64,000 nucleotides of DNA. It comes from Verrucomicrobia bacterium ADurb.Bin006 (GTDB lineage: Bacteria; Verrucomicrobiota; Verrucomicrobiia; Limisphaerales; J093). The notes below the pieces were generated by a model. It did not search any database, was not told the DNA's origin, and saw nothing but the letters and a program-made list of their open reading frames with translations. The stretch spans positions 1-64,000 of the forward strand of contig MWFF01000037.1 in NCBI GenBank assembly GCA_002071485.1, in the 5' to 3' direction. Shown here piece by piece: positions 17,773-26,695 of this stretch; position 1 is the stretch's first letter, and each line of letters opens with the position of its first letter. A program made the position numbers and the translations under genes.

Positions 17773-18393
17773 CTAGTCCGTCAGCCGGACAATGCGGAAG
17801 TCGTCGAATCGAATCCAATGCTCTGCGTCAGCAGGCCCGTGATAGCACTGCAGGCTGACCTCGTCGTTCAGAGGCGCGGGCAGTTCGCCCGTCGCCGCGG
17901 TCTGGTACTCGCCTTTGCCGTCGGGACGGTACTGCGCGGTCCAGGCATTGCCGGACACAACGAGCCGGAGTTGGACCGTGTCGTTGGTCATCGACTTGCG
18001 TCCCGGGATGATCATGAGCTGTCCGTCCACCAGTTCCTTCACCAGTTTGAAGACGGGTTTGCCGTCGGTGTACCAGGTGATGCCGGCTTGTTCGAACTGC
18101 TGCTTTGGCCGCTTGAGGCTGGTGACCGTCACCTCGATGGCGTGGCGCCCCTGACGGAGGTCGTGCGCCGAGCGCACCAGCGCGTTGCGCACCGTGTGGG
18201 CGTCGCCCGGGCGGACATGAATCTCGAGGGCCCCTTCGCGCATCCGCCAATCGGACGCGTCCTCGCGCAGCCACCGCCAGCCGTCCGCAAGCCGGGCCTC
18301 AAACCGGTCCTGAAAGACCACCGTCTCGCCGGCGAACGCAGTCAACATAGCCGTGCCGAGCACCAAGAAAGCGATTCCCGCCGGAGTTCTCAT
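17773..18393 (-). CDS. Secreted protein with a concanavalin-like fold
   Basis: A 206-residue exported protein with a signal peptide at 1-22 (ending AFAGE). The rest reads like a jelly-roll domain of the LamG / family 16-43 accessory type: VFQDRFEARLADGWRWL at the start, ITWYTDGKPVFKLVKEL in the middle and HWIRFDDFRIVRL at the end. No catalytic residues can be assigned. Similar proteins in Planctomycetes and Verrucomicrobia accompany carbohydrate degradation. It stands alone; the 270 bp upstream to the SDR gene hold no recognisable gene. Confidence 0.7.
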   Translation of the reverse strand: MRTPAGIAFLVLGTAMLTAFAGETVVFQDRFEARLADGWRWLREDASDWRMREGALEIHVRPGDAHTVRNALVRSAHDLRQGRHAIEVTVTSLKRPKQQFEQAGITWYTDGKPVFKLVKELVDGQLMIIPGRKSMTNDTVQLRLVVSGNAWTAQYRPDGKGEYQTAATGELPAPLNDEVSLQCYHGPADAEHWIRFDDFRIVRLTD

Positions 18394-18665
18394 AGAGTGA
18401 TGTCAGGGTTTTCGCTCGCGGAGCGGTTGTCAATCTCGCAAGCCGCCTTTTCGACACGCCGTCCGTCTTCGTGTCGTTCGTGTCGTTCGTGTCCTTGGCG
18501 CCATTGGTGGTGATTTGCAGTCGTTCCAATTCAACTTCGAATGAATTGTCAACTATTTAGATGCGACCCCATTGGCTCGGTTCATCGAGGGTTGACCCGG
18601 CTCACCTTGTTGCCGCGCTGTTTTCTGCTTTTCCGGGTGTGGGCCGGCGGACTAGTTTCGATGCC

Positions 18666-19481
18666 ATGAACCGGGTGGCACTGATTACCGGCGGGTCGCG
18701 CGGGATCGGGCGCGGGATTGCGCTCGCCCTGGCGCGTGCGGGGCACGACCTGGTGATCAACTACGCGCGGAACGCCGAAGCGGCACAGAAGACGGCGGCG
18801 GATTGCGTCGCGCTTGCCGCGGCCGGCGGACACACGATTCGGGCGCGGCCTTGCCCGAGCGACATTGCAGACCCGGCCGCGCGCCAAAGACTTATCGATT
18901 TCGCCCGGACGGAGTGTGGGCGTCTCGATTTGCTGGTCAACAACGCGGGTGTGGCCCCCGAGGTGCGGGCCGACTTGCTCGAGTCGGGCGAGGCCAGTTT
19001 CGACCGGGTGTTGGCGATCAACGTCAAGGGCCCTTTTTTTCTGACGCAACTGGCGGCGCGCTGGATGATCGAGCAGGCCCGAGCGGATGCGGAGGCGTCC
19101 GGGCCGGACGCCCCGGCGTTCGCGCCGCCACAGATTGTGTTCATTTCATCGATCAGCGCTTACACCGCGTCCTCCAACCGGGGCGAGTATTGCGTCGCCA
19201 AAGCGGCGCTCTCGATGTTGACGCCGCTATTCGCCGCGCGGCTCGCCGAGCACGGCATCAACGTGTATGAAATCCGCCCCGGCATCATTGCGACCGACAT
19301 GACCGCGCCCGTGAAGGCCAAGTACGACGCGCTGATTGCGGAGGGCGTGACGCCGATCCGGCGTTGGGGCAGCCCTGGGGATGTGGGCCGGGCCGTGGCG
19401 GCCATCGCGGAGGGCGCTTTTCCGTTCAGCACGGGCGAGGTGCTGAACGTCGACGGCGGCTTTCACCTGCGGCGTCTCTAG
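18666..19481 (+). CDS. Short-chain dehydrogenase/reductase (3-oxoacyl-ACP reductase type)
   Basis: A 271-residue classical SDR. The nucleotide-binding motif TGGSRGIG is at residues 8-15, NNAG follows at about 98-101, and the catalytic Ser and YxxxK are in [10 protein letters not shown] and EYCVAK. The end ([12 protein letters not shown]) is typical. It reduces or oxidises a carbonyl/hydroxyl with NAD(P)H. The ATG at 18666 places the Rossmann motif at the very N-terminus; the frame extends upstream without homology. It is the first gene of a compact operon with GH88 (4-bp gap) and an old yellow enzyme. A role in sugar or uronate metabolism is therefore more likely than fatty-acid synthesis. 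Confidence 0.9.
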   Translation: MNRVALITGGSRGIGRGIALALARAGHDLVINYARNAEAAQKTAADCVALAAAGGHTIRARPCPSDIADPAARQRLIDFARTECGRLDLLVNNAGVAPEVRADLLESGEASFDRVLAINVKGPFFLTQLAARWMIEQARADAEASGPDAPAFAPPQIVFISSISAYTASSNRGEYCVAKAALSMLTPLFAARLAEHGINVYEIRPGIIATDMTAPVKAKYDALIAEGVTPIRRWGSPGDVGRAVAAIAEGAFPFSTGEVLNVDGGFHLRRL

Positions 19482-19485
19482 CGCT

Positions 19486-20952
19486 ATGTCGCTCAAGATC
19501 GACACCCAAGTAACGGCGCACGCGTTGCGGGCGCGCATCGAGCGTCTCTTCGATCTGTCCGCCGCCAAGATTCTGTCCATCGAGGGGGGAACGAGCCCGG
19601 AGGCGGGCGCTCCCGTGCACACCGTGCGCGGGCGTTACACGGCGCGGGGGTGGACGGAGTGGACGCAGGGGTTTCAGTTCGGCTCGGCTCTGCTGCAGTT
19701 CGAGGCGGACGGCGACACGCGGTTCCTCGAACTGGGGCGTCGGCAGACCATGGCGCGCATGGCAACGCACGTGTCGCATGTGGGCGTGCACGACCACGGA
19801 TTCAACAACGTCTCGACGTACGGCAATTTATGGCGTCTCATGCGCGAAGGCAGAATCCCGTTCGACCAGCGCGAGAACGATGCCTATGAGTTGGCCTTGA
19901 AGGTCAGCGGCGCCGTCCAGGCGGCGCGCTGGACCCGGACCGCGGACGGCAGCGGTTTTATCCACAGTTTCAATGGTCCGCACTCGCTGTTCATCGACAC
20001 CATGCGAACGCTCCGTTCGCTGGCCATTGCGCATCAACTGGGCCACGTGCTCATGGGCGAACAGGATGTCCGGGTTTCGCTGCTCGAGCGCCTGATCCGG
20101 CACGCCCAGGTCACGGCGACCTACAATGTTTTCTACGGCGAGGGCGATGGTCCGTACGACGTGTGCGGGCGCGTTGCGCATGAAAGCGTGTTCAACCCCG
20201 CCAACGGGGTTTACCGCTGCCCCAACTCGCAGCAGGGCTACTCGCCTTTCAGCACCTGGACGCGCGGCCTGGCGTGGGCGATCCTCGGTTTTGCCGAGCA
20301 ACTCGAGTTTCTGGCCGCACTGCCCGGCCGATCGCTCGAGTCGGAGCTCTGTTTCCACGGCAGGCCTCCCGCGGTTGAAGGCGCTTTCGCGAGCTTGAAG
20401 AGGACGCGACGCCTCTTCACTGTCGGGGCCTTGACGCCAAACGAAATCCGCTTCTGGATGACCCGCGCCGCCACGGTCACCGCCGACTTCTATCTCGAGA
20501 ATTGCTGCGCGGACGGCATTCCGATGTGGGACACGGGCGCGCCGAACCTGCATCGGCTGGGCGATTACCTCGACCGACCGTCCGACCCGTACAACCCGTG
20601 GGAACCGGTCGACAGCTCGGCGGCCGCGATCGCCGCCCAGGGTCTGTTGCGATTGGGACGGCACCTCGACCGGACTGGACGGTGCCGCGAGGGCCGGCGG
20701 TATCGCCAGGCCGGTCTGACCGTGGCGCGCACGCTCTTTGACGAGCCGTATCTCTCGACGCGGCCACGCCACCAGGGCCTCATCCTCCACTCGGTTTATC
20801 ATCGTCCCAACGGATGGGACCACATTGCACGAGGCCAAAAGGTGCCCAACGGCGAAAGTTCGATGTGGGGCGATTACCATGCGCGCGAGCTGGCGCTGCT
20901 GCTGCTCCGGGAAATCCGTGGGGAACCGCCTCTGGTGTTTTTCCGATCGTGA
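19486..20952 (+). CDS. GH88-like unsaturated glucuronyl hydrolase
   Basis: A 488-residue alpha/alpha-barrel glycoside hydrolase of the unsaturated glucuronyl hydrolase type. Such enzymes hydrate the double bond of the 4,5-unsaturated uronate that polysaccharide lyases leave at chain ends. Family features are VSHVGVHDHGFNNVSTYGN, YSPFSTWTRGLAWAILGF, PMWDTGAPN, PVDSSAAAIAAQGLLRLG and SMWGDYHARELALL. Asp residues in VHDHGF and PVDSSA are candidates for the catalytic pair. There is no signal peptide, so it should act in the cytoplasm on imported oligosaccharides. It overlaps the next gene by GTGA. No polysaccharide lyase lies in the window. Confidence 0.87.
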   Translation: MSLKIDTQVTAHALRARIERLFDLSAAKILSIEGGTSPEAGAPVHTVRGRYTARGWTEWTQGFQFGSALLQFEADGDTRFLELGRRQTMARMATHVSHVGVHDHGFNNVSTYGNLWRLMREGRIPFDQRENDAYELALKVSGAVQAARWTRTADGSGFIHSFNGPHSLFIDTMRTLRSLAIAHQLGHVLMGEQDVRVSLLERLIRHAQVTATYNVFYGEGDGPYDVCGRVAHESVFNPANGVYRCPNSQQGYSPFSTWTRGLAWAILGFAEQLEFLAALPGRSLESELCFHGRPPAVEGAFASLKRTRRLFTVGALTPNEIRFWMTRAATVTADFYLENCCADGIPMWDTGAPNLHRLGDYLDRPSDPYNPWEPVDSSAAAIAAQGLLRLGRHLDRTGRCREGRRYRQAGLTVARTLFDEPYLSTRPRHQGLILHSVYHRPNGWDHIARGQKVPNGESSMWGDYHARELALLLLREIRGEPPLVFFRS

Positions 20953-22427
20953 AAGAGGCGTTGTCTCTGGTCCGGATTCCTTCGCTCAAGGGCGTTGGCG
21001 ACTTTCGCCGGCACGCCGCTTCTCTGGGACTCGAGATGCCGTGCGACGACGCGATCCTCGTCGGGTCGGCGTCCCCCCTGGCCCAGCCCGTTGCGGACAT
21101 CGCGATCAACGGCAAGCGGCTGACCAACAGGTGGGCCGTGCAACCGATGGAGGGATGGGACGGCACCACGGATGGCGGCGTCACCGATGAGGTGCGGCGA
21201 AGATGGCGGCGCTTCGGGGAGAGCGGGGCCAAGCTGATCTGCGGCGGCGAGGCCATGGCGGTCCGGCCCGACGGACGGGCGAATCCGCATCAGCTTGTCA
21301 TCGACGATGCTCACCGGGCGGGTCTGGCCGAGCTCTGCCGGATCGCCCGACGCGCGCACCGGGAACAGTACGGCGGCGCGGACGACCTGGTGATTGGCTT
21401 TCAATTGACTCATTCGGGGCGCTTTTGCCGGACGCGCGAAAACCAGCCGCCTGAACCGCGGGTCGCTTATCGGCATCCATTGCTCGATCGCAAGTTCGGT
21501 GTCTCGGTCGATGCGCAGGTGATGACCGACACCGAGGTCGAGTCGTTGATTGGGGAGTACGCTGCGGCGGCGCGGATCGCGGCTGAGGCGGGGGCTGACT
21601 TTGTGGATTTGAAGCACTGCCACGGGTATTTGCTGCACGAGTTTCTGGGCGCGCACATGCGCCCGGGCCGGTATGGCGGCAGCTTCGAAAACCGCACCCG
21701 CATTCTGCGCGAGTTGGTCGCCGCAATCCGAACCAGCGGGACCCGGATCGATCTGGGCGTGCGCTTGAGCGCCTTTGACTGTGTCCCGTTCAAACCCGAC
21801 CCGGCCGGGTCCGCGCCGGGCAAGCCGGGGCCGGGTGTGCCCGAGGATTTCAGCGGGTGTCTGCCGTATCGGTACGGTTTCGGGATCGATCCGCTCGACC
21901 CGCTCAAGCCCGATCTATCGGAGGCGTTTCGGTTCATGGCATTGTGCGGCGAGCTGGGAATCAAGGTGCTCAACCTCACTGCCGGATCGCCCTATTACTC
22001 TCCCCATATCCAGCGCCCGGCGGCGTATCCACCCAGCGACGCCTACCGATCGCCCGAAGACCCGTTGGCCGGGGTGGCGCGGCACCTGTGGGCCGTGCGA
22101 CAGCTTAAAGCGGCAGCCCCGGCTGGATTGCTGATCGTCGGGTCGGCCTACAGCTACCTGCAGGATTACCTGCCGCACGTCGCGCAGGCCGTGTTGCGGG
22201 AGGGATGGGTTGACGTCGTGGGCGTTGGCCGCGCCGTGTTGAGCTATCCGCGGATGTTGGCGGATGCCGTCGAGGCGGGGCGGTTGCAGACCAAATGCAT
22301 CTGCCGCACGTTCAGCGACTGCACGACGGCGCCGCGCAACGGCCTGATCAGCGGATGCTATCCGCTGGACAGGTATTACGCGGACAAACCGGAGGCGGCC
22401 GCGCTGAAGAGGATGAAACGGAGATGA
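20949..22427 (+). CDS. NADH:flavin oxidoreductase, old yellow enzyme family
   Basis: A 492-residue FMN-dependent TIM-barrel oxidoreductase: IAINGKRLTNRWAVQPMEGW near the N-terminus, HSGRFCR, the conserved DFVDLKHCHGYLLHEFLGAH and YGGSFENRTR, then GVGRAVLSYPRM. It lacks the C-terminal FAD/NAD domains of 2,4-dienoyl-CoA reductase. It ends with a Cys-rich tail (CICRTFSDC...GC) that could hold a cluster but is short. GTG 20949 overlaps the GH88 stop as GTGA, so the two are translationally coupled. Linkage to GH88 and SDR suggests reduction of an unsaturated sugar or aryl intermediate; the substrate is unknown. Confidence 0.88.
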   Translation: MKEALSLVRIPSLKGVGDFRRHAASLGLEMPCDDAILVGSASPLAQPVADIAINGKRLTNRWAVQPMEGWDGTTDGGVTDEVRRRWRRFGESGAKLICGGEAMAVRPDGRANPHQLVIDDAHRAGLAELCRIARRAHREQYGGADDLVIGFQLTHSGRFCRTRENQPPEPRVAYRHPLLDRKFGVSVDAQVMTDTEVESLIGEYAAAARIAAEAGADFVDLKHCHGYLLHEFLGAHMRPGRYGGSFENRTRILRELVAAIRTSGTRIDLGVRLSAFDCVPFKPDPAGSAPGKPGPGVPEDFSGCLPYRYGFGIDPLDPLKPDLSEAFRFMALCGELGIKVLNLTAGSPYYSPHIQRPAAYPPSDAYRSPEDPLAGVARHLWAVRQLKAAAPAGLLIVGSAYSYLQDYLPHVAQAVLREGWVDVVGVGRAVLSYPRMLADAVEAGRLQTKCICRTFSDCTTAPRNGLISGCYPLDRYYADKPEAAALKRMKRR

Positions 22428-22579
22428 TAGAGGAGCCGCGGATCGCCCCGTGCACCGTCGGGGTGTGAAACATGCGAGAGCCCGCATTTCAGGTGAAAGG
22501 TGACGATGACCGGTCAGATGACATCAACAGTTGATGAGAAATGGGGGCTAAGGCGTGCGGGCAAACGGATCGGAAACAA

Positions 22580-23572
22580 ATGAGTGCGTTGATCGACTTG
22601 GTGTTCCACTCGGACGGGCGTTTCACGATGCCCATCCTGACGTATCCCGGAGCTCCGCTGGTCGGAGCCACCGTGCGACAGATGGTGACCGATCCGAAGG
22701 CGCTGTTCGAGGTCCTGGCCGCCCTGCACCGGAAGTTTGCCACACCCGTTGTGCTCACCGCCATGGATTTGAGCGTCGAGTCGGAGGCGTTCGGGTGCGA
22801 GGTTGCTTTCGCCGACCACGAGGTCCCGACGGTGGTCGGGCGGTTGGTGACGACGCGCGGCGCAGCCGAGCGACTGGCGGTGCCCGAACCGGGCGCGGGA
22901 CGGACCCGCGTGTATTTGGAGACCGCGCGGCGGCTGCGGACCCTGCCTGGCCGCCCGTTGGTGCTCGCGTCGATGCTGGGTCCGTTCTCTCTGGCCGCGC
23001 GGTTGTACGGCGTGAGCGAGGCGCTCGGCCTGACCATCGAGAACACGGACCTGGCACACCTGCTCCTGGAAAAGGCCACTGCGTTTCTTGCGGCGTACGC
23101 GAAGGCCTTCAAAGCGGCCGGCGCCGACGGCTTGGTGATGGCCGAACCGACTGCCGGCCTGCTCTCTCCGCGGGCGATGATCGCCTTTTCCTCGGCATAC
23201 ATCCGCCGGATCGTCGAGTCGGTCGACGACGACACCTTCACCCTGATCCTCCACAATTGCGCCGCCAAGCTCATTCATCTCGACGCCGCCCTGCAGGCGG
23301 GCGCTCGCGTCTTCCACTTCGGCGCGCCCATGGATTTGCCAGGCGCCCTTGCCAAAGCCCCTTCGGACGTCGTCCTGGCCGGCAATCTCGACCCCTCGGG
23401 AGTGTTCGCCCGGTCCACGCCCGAACAGGTTCGCGCCGCCACGCGCGCCCTGCTCGACGCCACACGGACGTCCCGCAACTATGTTCTGTCCTCGGGATGC
23501 GACATCCCGCCCCAGACGCCGATCGGGAACATCGAGGCCTTTTTCGCTGTCGCCCGTGGCGCGGCTTGTTAG
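22580..23572 (+). CDS. Uroporphyrinogen decarboxylase-family protein (MtaA/CmuA type)
   Basis: A 330-residue TIM-barrel protein of the URO-D superfamily. The pattern (MPILTYPGAPLVGATVRQMV, VVLTAMDLSVESEAFGCEV, MLGPFSLAARLYGVSEAL, LHNCAAKL and GNLDPSGVF) fits the cobalamin-methyltransferase branch (MtaA, MtbA, CmuA) rather than heme-pathway HemE. Its HxC at LILHNCAA and a later Cys (SSGCDIPP) resemble the zinc site of that branch. No corrinoid protein is encoded nearby. ATG 22580 is preferred over 22541, which would add 13 unconserved residues. It lies 152 bp after the oxidoreductase gene, perhaps in the same transcript, and its stop overlaps the convergent DUF554 gene. Confidence 0.85.
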   Translation: MSALIDLVFHSDGRFTMPILTYPGAPLVGATVRQMVTDPKALFEVLAALHRKFATPVVLTAMDLSVESEAFGCEVAFADHEVPTVVGRLVTTRGAAERLAVPEPGAGRTRVYLETARRLRTLPGRPLVLASMLGPFSLAARLYGVSEALGLTIENTDLAHLLLEKATAFLAAYAKAFKAAGADGLVMAEPTAGLLSPRAMIAFSSAYIRRIVESVDDDTFTLILHNCAAKLIHLDAALQAGARVFHFGAPMDLPGALAKAPSDVVLAGNLDPSGVFARSTPEQVRAATRALLDATRTSRNYVLSSGCDIPPQTPIGNIEAFFAVARGAAC

Positions 23573-24288
23573 CGAAACAGCAGGGTAAGGAGCGGGGCGT
23601 AGAGGAGGCTGGGCCAGTAGTCCGCCAACTCGATCCGGCGCAAGCGCAGGATCACCAGGGCCACTGCAAAGATGAGCATGCCCGCGGTGGCGGTGAGGGT
23701 GTCGACCAGCAGGGCTCGCTCGAGTGTGGGCAAGAGAAAGCGCGCCGCAAGCGTCAGTGTCCCCTGCCAGACGAACACTGGAATCGCGCTGAGCAGCACG
23801 GCGCCGGGGAGCATCCGCGCAAAGGACATGGCCGCCAAGCCGTCCATGATCATTTTGATGATCAGTGGGCGAAGATCCCCATGAAGACCCTCGGCCAACG
23901 ATCCCAGGAGAGCCAGGGGGGCGAGACAATAGACTGCGGCACAGGCCGCAAAGACGTCACTGAAACTCCTGTTGGACTGAGCCTGATCGGGACTGAGTTG
24001 GTTGCCGGCGAACCTGCCGGCCTTGTTGACGCAACGCTGGATGCGCAGCAGGTGTCCGGTCAATTTGCCAAGCATCAGGGCGGCGAGCATCAGTGCGAAC
24101 TTGCCCAGGAATTGGGTCCATGACCCCCGCAGGCCGCTCCAGACAATGCTCAGGCCGAAAAAGACCGTGAAGGCGCCGAGCAAGACCTGCAACTGGCGCT
24201 GACGCTGAGGCGACAACTGGCGAGCGCTCCATGAACCCGCGAGCCCGCCGACCACGATGCCGACTGCGTTGAGCAAAGCCCCGATCAC
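23569..24288 (-). CDS. DUF554 (YdfK-like) membrane protein
   Basis: A 239-residue integral membrane protein with about six hydrophobic helices. It has the DUF554 start VIGALLNAVGIVVGGLAG, then LGAFTVFFGLSIVW, ALMLGKLTG and IIKMIMDGLAAMSFA. The family is probably a transporter or channel; its substrate is not established. GTG 24288 places the conserved first helix at the N-terminus and gives the usual family length; the longer frame upstream is non-coding. Its stop overlaps the convergent UroD-family stop by two bases. Confidence 0.85.
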   Translation of the reverse strand: MIGALLNAVGIVVGGLAGSWSARQLSPQRQRQLQVLLGAFTVFFGLSIVWSGLRGSWTQFLGKFALMLAALMLGKLTGHLLRIQRCVNKAGRFAGNQLSPDQAQSNRSFSDVFAACAAVYCLAPLALLGSLAEGLHGDLRPLIIKMIMDGLAAMSFARMLPGAVLLSAIPVFVWQGTLTLAARFLLPTLERALLVDTLTATAGMLIFAVALVILRLRRIELADYWPSLLYAPLLTLLFR

Positions 24289-24605
24289 GGGCTCAAGCGT
24301 AATTGGGCGTCGGCCACAAGACAAAGAAAAGCGTGATACCAAGTCAAGTGGGTGCACGCGGTGCCATCGCCGGGCGACATCGCACCAACGAGCAACACAA
24401 CGACCTCCAGAGGCACCGGTCGGCACAAGAATGCAAGATGTTGAAAATGAATGGCTAAACAAGAACAAAGACGTGTCGGATATGGTCTCGGGAGAAGATA
24501 TGTCCGCCCCCCCGATCAAGGACTCGTCTGCGGGGGGAGCGGAGTCCTCTTTCGACCTGGCGGGCCGCATCTGTGCAGGTATGCAACTGGGCGGGGCTAC
24601 ACCGT

Positions 24606-24737
24606 TCCGCCTGCCTGTCGGCAGGCAGGGCAGGCAGGGCAGGCAGGGCCCCGTCGTCGACACACGCCGTCTTCACTTGACATGGCGGGGGACGAGCCGT
24701 CTCAACTCCGGCCTTTTCGACTTCATGAATTGGCGCC
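24606..24737 (-). repeat. CCGGAG/GACGGCTCG intergenic repeat with GGCAGGCAG tail
   Basis: One of four copies of an ~90-bp element. Read on the minus strand it runs from GCCAATTCATGAAG through AAAAGGCCGGAGT, GACGGCTCGTCCCCCG and CATGTCAAGTGAAGACGG to CGACGGGG. On the plus strand it is preceded by three or more GGCAGGCAG units. It fills part of the 540-bp gap between the DUF554 gene and the next gene; nothing else in the gap is recognised. Confidence 0.8.
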
Positions 24738-24827
24738 GGCATCGTTCAAAAAAAGCCAAAAAAACATTGACAGGGGCTGGCGGACTTGTGAAATTGCGCG
24801 CACACACGGAAACAACAAAAACAACAT

Positions 24828-25472
24828 ATGAGAACTAAAACAGCATTAGTAACGGCTGCGATAGGCCTTGTGGGTGCCGCCACGGTGTCCGCGCAGGTCT
24901 ATTCGGTCAACGTCGTGGGTTATGTGAACTCGACGCTGAAGCCTGGCTTCAACCTGATCAGCAACCCGCTAAACAACACAGCGACCGGCGGGAACACCGT
25001 CGGGACTATCTTCGGCTCTGCGTTGCCGGACGGCTCGGCAGTTTACAAGTTCGTCAACGGGGGATATGAGGCGGTCAACGCGTTCAGCGACATGTTCGGC
25101 TGGGATACTCCGGGTCAAACCCTCGTTCCGGGCGAAGGTGTGTTCGTGTTTTTGGCTGGCTCTGCGGACGTTACTGTTACGTTTGTCGGTGACGTCAACC
25201 AGGGCGCTCTGTCGGTTCCGGTGAAGGCGGGTTTCAACATGGTGTCTTCTCCGGTGCCTCAGGCGGGCGGGTTGGTTGATCCGTTGGCGTTCCCCATTCA
25301 GGACGGAGACACTGTCTACAAGCACCAACGAGGTGGCGGATACGCTCTGCCGAATTCGTTCAGTGACATGTTTGGCTGGGACAACGGCGAACCGACGATC
25401 GAAGTTGGCGAGGCCTTCTGGGTGTTGAGCACTGCGGCGAAGACATGGACAAGGACGTTCACGGTGCAATAA
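24828..25472 (+). CDS. Secreted surface protein with YSVNVVGYVN start
   Basis: A 214-residue exported protein with a signal peptide at 1-22 (ending VSAQ). The mature protein begins VYSVNVVGYVN, a signature of a family abundant in Verrucomicrobia, and has two homologous halves. Each half has a GFNxIS/VSSP strand, a VYK...GGY/GGGY strand and a conserved F-S-D-M-F-G-W-D block, followed by GEGVFVFL or GEAFWVL. It is probably a cell-surface or appendage-like protein; the function is unknown. It sits 65 bp upstream of a PEP-CTERM gene in the same direction. Confidence 0.8.
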   Translation: MRTKTALVTAAIGLVGAATVSAQVYSVNVVGYVNSTLKPGFNLISNPLNNTATGGNTVGTIFGSALPDGSAVYKFVNGGYEAVNAFSDMFGWDTPGQTLVPGEGVFVFLAGSADVTVTFVGDVNQGALSVPVKAGFNMVSSPVPQAGGLVDPLAFPIQDGDTVYKHQRGGGYALPNSFSDMFGWDNGEPTIEVGEAFWVLSTAAKTWTRTFTVQ

Positions 25473-25537
25473 CTGCCGGATGTAGCGGGAAGACAAAAGA
25501 GAAAGCATAGAGAACAGAATCGAAAGACTAAAACACT

Positions 25538-26101
25538 ATGAAGAAAACGTTACTTGCACTAGCAAGCGTGTTGGTGGCCGGAGCAGTTATGGCTGCTGAT
25601 ACGTCCACCGGTGGTACCCTTCAGTTCAAGGGATACTACAGTGGGGCCAACAATATGAAGGTCGTCGTGAACCCGGTGGAGGAGGTCTCGGCCGCGGCAG
25701 GGTGGACCTTCGGTTTGTTCACCGAGACGGGTGCGGTCGTCATGGGTTACAAGGTGGGTGGCGCTGGCGCTCTTGAACCGGTCACGGCCGGCTTCACTGG
25801 CGTCACTGGGTATGCCAACGCGGGATCCACGTGGAAGCTCGACGGGTTCGCACAAGGTGCAACCGTCAACTTCATGGTGGGTGCCTACAAGGGCTCTTCC
25901 TATGATGTCGCCGGCCTGTGGGCAGGCAAATGGGGCACCTACCAGGCGACGTTGGGTGGTGACGACTTAACGCCTCCCGGCCCGGCTGGCCAGTTGAATT
26001 ACGCTGGGGCGCTGACCAAGGAAATCATCATTCCTGAGCCTTCCGTGCTCGCTCTGGGCCTGCTCGGGATGGGCGCGTTCCTGATCCGCCGCCGCAGCTA
26101 A
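25538..26101 (+). CDS. PEP-CTERM sorting domain protein
   Basis: A 187-residue secreted protein: signal peptide 1-19, a Gly/Ala-rich beta-type middle, and a C-terminal sorting signal IPEPSVLALGLLGMGAFL followed by RRR. It should be processed by an exosortase. The low-charge, Gly-rich middle without catalytic motifs suggests a matrix or coat role. It is followed by a strong terminator. Confidence 0.85.
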   Translation: MKKTLLALASVLVAGAVMAADTSTGGTLQFKGYYSGANNMKVVVNPVEEVSAAAGWTFGLFTETGAVVMGYKVGGAGALEPVTAGFTGVTGYANAGSTWKLDGFAQGATVNFMVGAYKGSSYDVAGLWAGKWGTYQATLGGDDLTPPGPAGQLNYAGALTKEIIIPEPSVLALGLLGMGAFLIRRRS

Positions 26102-26127
26102 CCTGGCTCACGGCATAGTTCTTCCAC

Positions 26128-26162
26128 GAAGGCCGCTCGCGAGAGCGGCCTTCGCTTTTTTT
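26128..26162 (+). terminator. Rho-independent terminator
   Basis: An 11-bp perfect stem GAAGGCCGCTC / GAGCGGCCTTC with GCGA loop, followed by GC and eight T. It ends the PEP-CTERM transcript. Confidence 0.93.
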
Positions 26163-26172
26163 CGACTGTGGG

Positions 26173-26200
26173 TTGACAATCGCGGGCGGCGCGATTATCC
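26173..26200 (+). promoter_or_regulatory. Putative promoter of tRNA-Glu
   Basis: TTGACA (26173-26178), a 16-base spacer and TTATCC (26195-26200), about 18 bases before the tRNA 5' end. The -35 is perfect and the -10 matches partly. Confidence 0.55.
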
Positions 26201-26218
26201 AATGGGCCGCTTTTCAAC

Positions 26219-26293
26219 GGCGCGTTCGTCTATCAGTTAGGACGCGGCCCTCTCAAGGCCGAAAGATGGGTGCGATTCCCATACGCGCTACCA
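26219..26293 (+). tRNA. tRNA-Glu, anticodon CTC
   Basis: A 75-base cloverleaf with encoded CCA. The acceptor GGCGCGT pairs with ACGCGCT, with a G1-U72 wobble at the top. The anticodon stem-loop is GGCC-CTCTCAA-GGCC and the T-arm ATGGG-TGCGATT-CCCAT. Anticodon CTC reads GAG, fitting the high-GC codon use here. Confidence 0.93.
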
Positions 26294-26310
26294 AACCCGA
26301 GCCGCCTTGA

Positions 26311-26682
26311 ATGCAGCCGTTTCAGATCATCTTTAATCCGACGAGCGCGGCGGAACTAGCCAGGATGCCCAAGGAACTGCAACTGGAAATCCTCGGCGAG
26401 TTTCGAGGCCTGCCTCAGGAGGCATTGCACACGGACCTCGAACGCTTCGGCAGACTCCGGCGCGGGGGCAAGACACTGCACCGATTCCGGCTGGGCGATT
26501 ACCGCCTCTATTTCGAACGACACGAACTGGGTCTTGTGGTCCACCGCATCCTGAGCCGGAACACACTCAAGGATTTTCAGTTCCGATCCAATCTGCCTCT
26601 GGGAGAAGACGAGGCGCTGCAGGACAACCCGCGCTTTTGGGAACTCATCGAGAACGCCACCGCGCAGGTACGCCGCGATTAG
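26311..26682 (+). CDS. RelE/ParE-like protein
   Basis: A 123-residue protein whose residues about 45-95 follow the RelE toxin pattern: a small basic beta-sheet with FGRLRRGGKTLHRFRLGDYRLYF and HRILSRNTLKDF. The ends are longer than in classical RelE (about 90-95 residues). No antitoxin gene is next to it, so it may be a solitary ribosome-associated or RNA-binding relative rather than a toxin-antitoxin pair. It starts 17 bp after tRNA-Glu, with no room for a separate promoter, so it may be read from the tRNA transcript. Confidence 0.65.
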   Translation: MQPFQIIFNPTSAAELARMPKELQLEILGEFRGLPQEALHTDLERFGRLRRGGKTLHRFRLGDYRLYFERHELGLVVHRILSRNTLKDFQFRSNLPLGEDEALQDNPRFWELIENATAQVRRD

Positions 26683-26695
26683 CTCAGTTGCCCGA

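Noticed and set aside
17534..17776. Possible small gene after the integrase remnant
   Set aside because: It has a short coiled-coil-like start but no ribosome binding site, no family and shadow-like composition after residue 35.
24257..24838. Plus-strand frames between the DUF554 gene and the YSVNVVGYVN gene
   Set aside because: They run through the dispersed repeat and its GGCAGGCAG tail; no consistent protein features.
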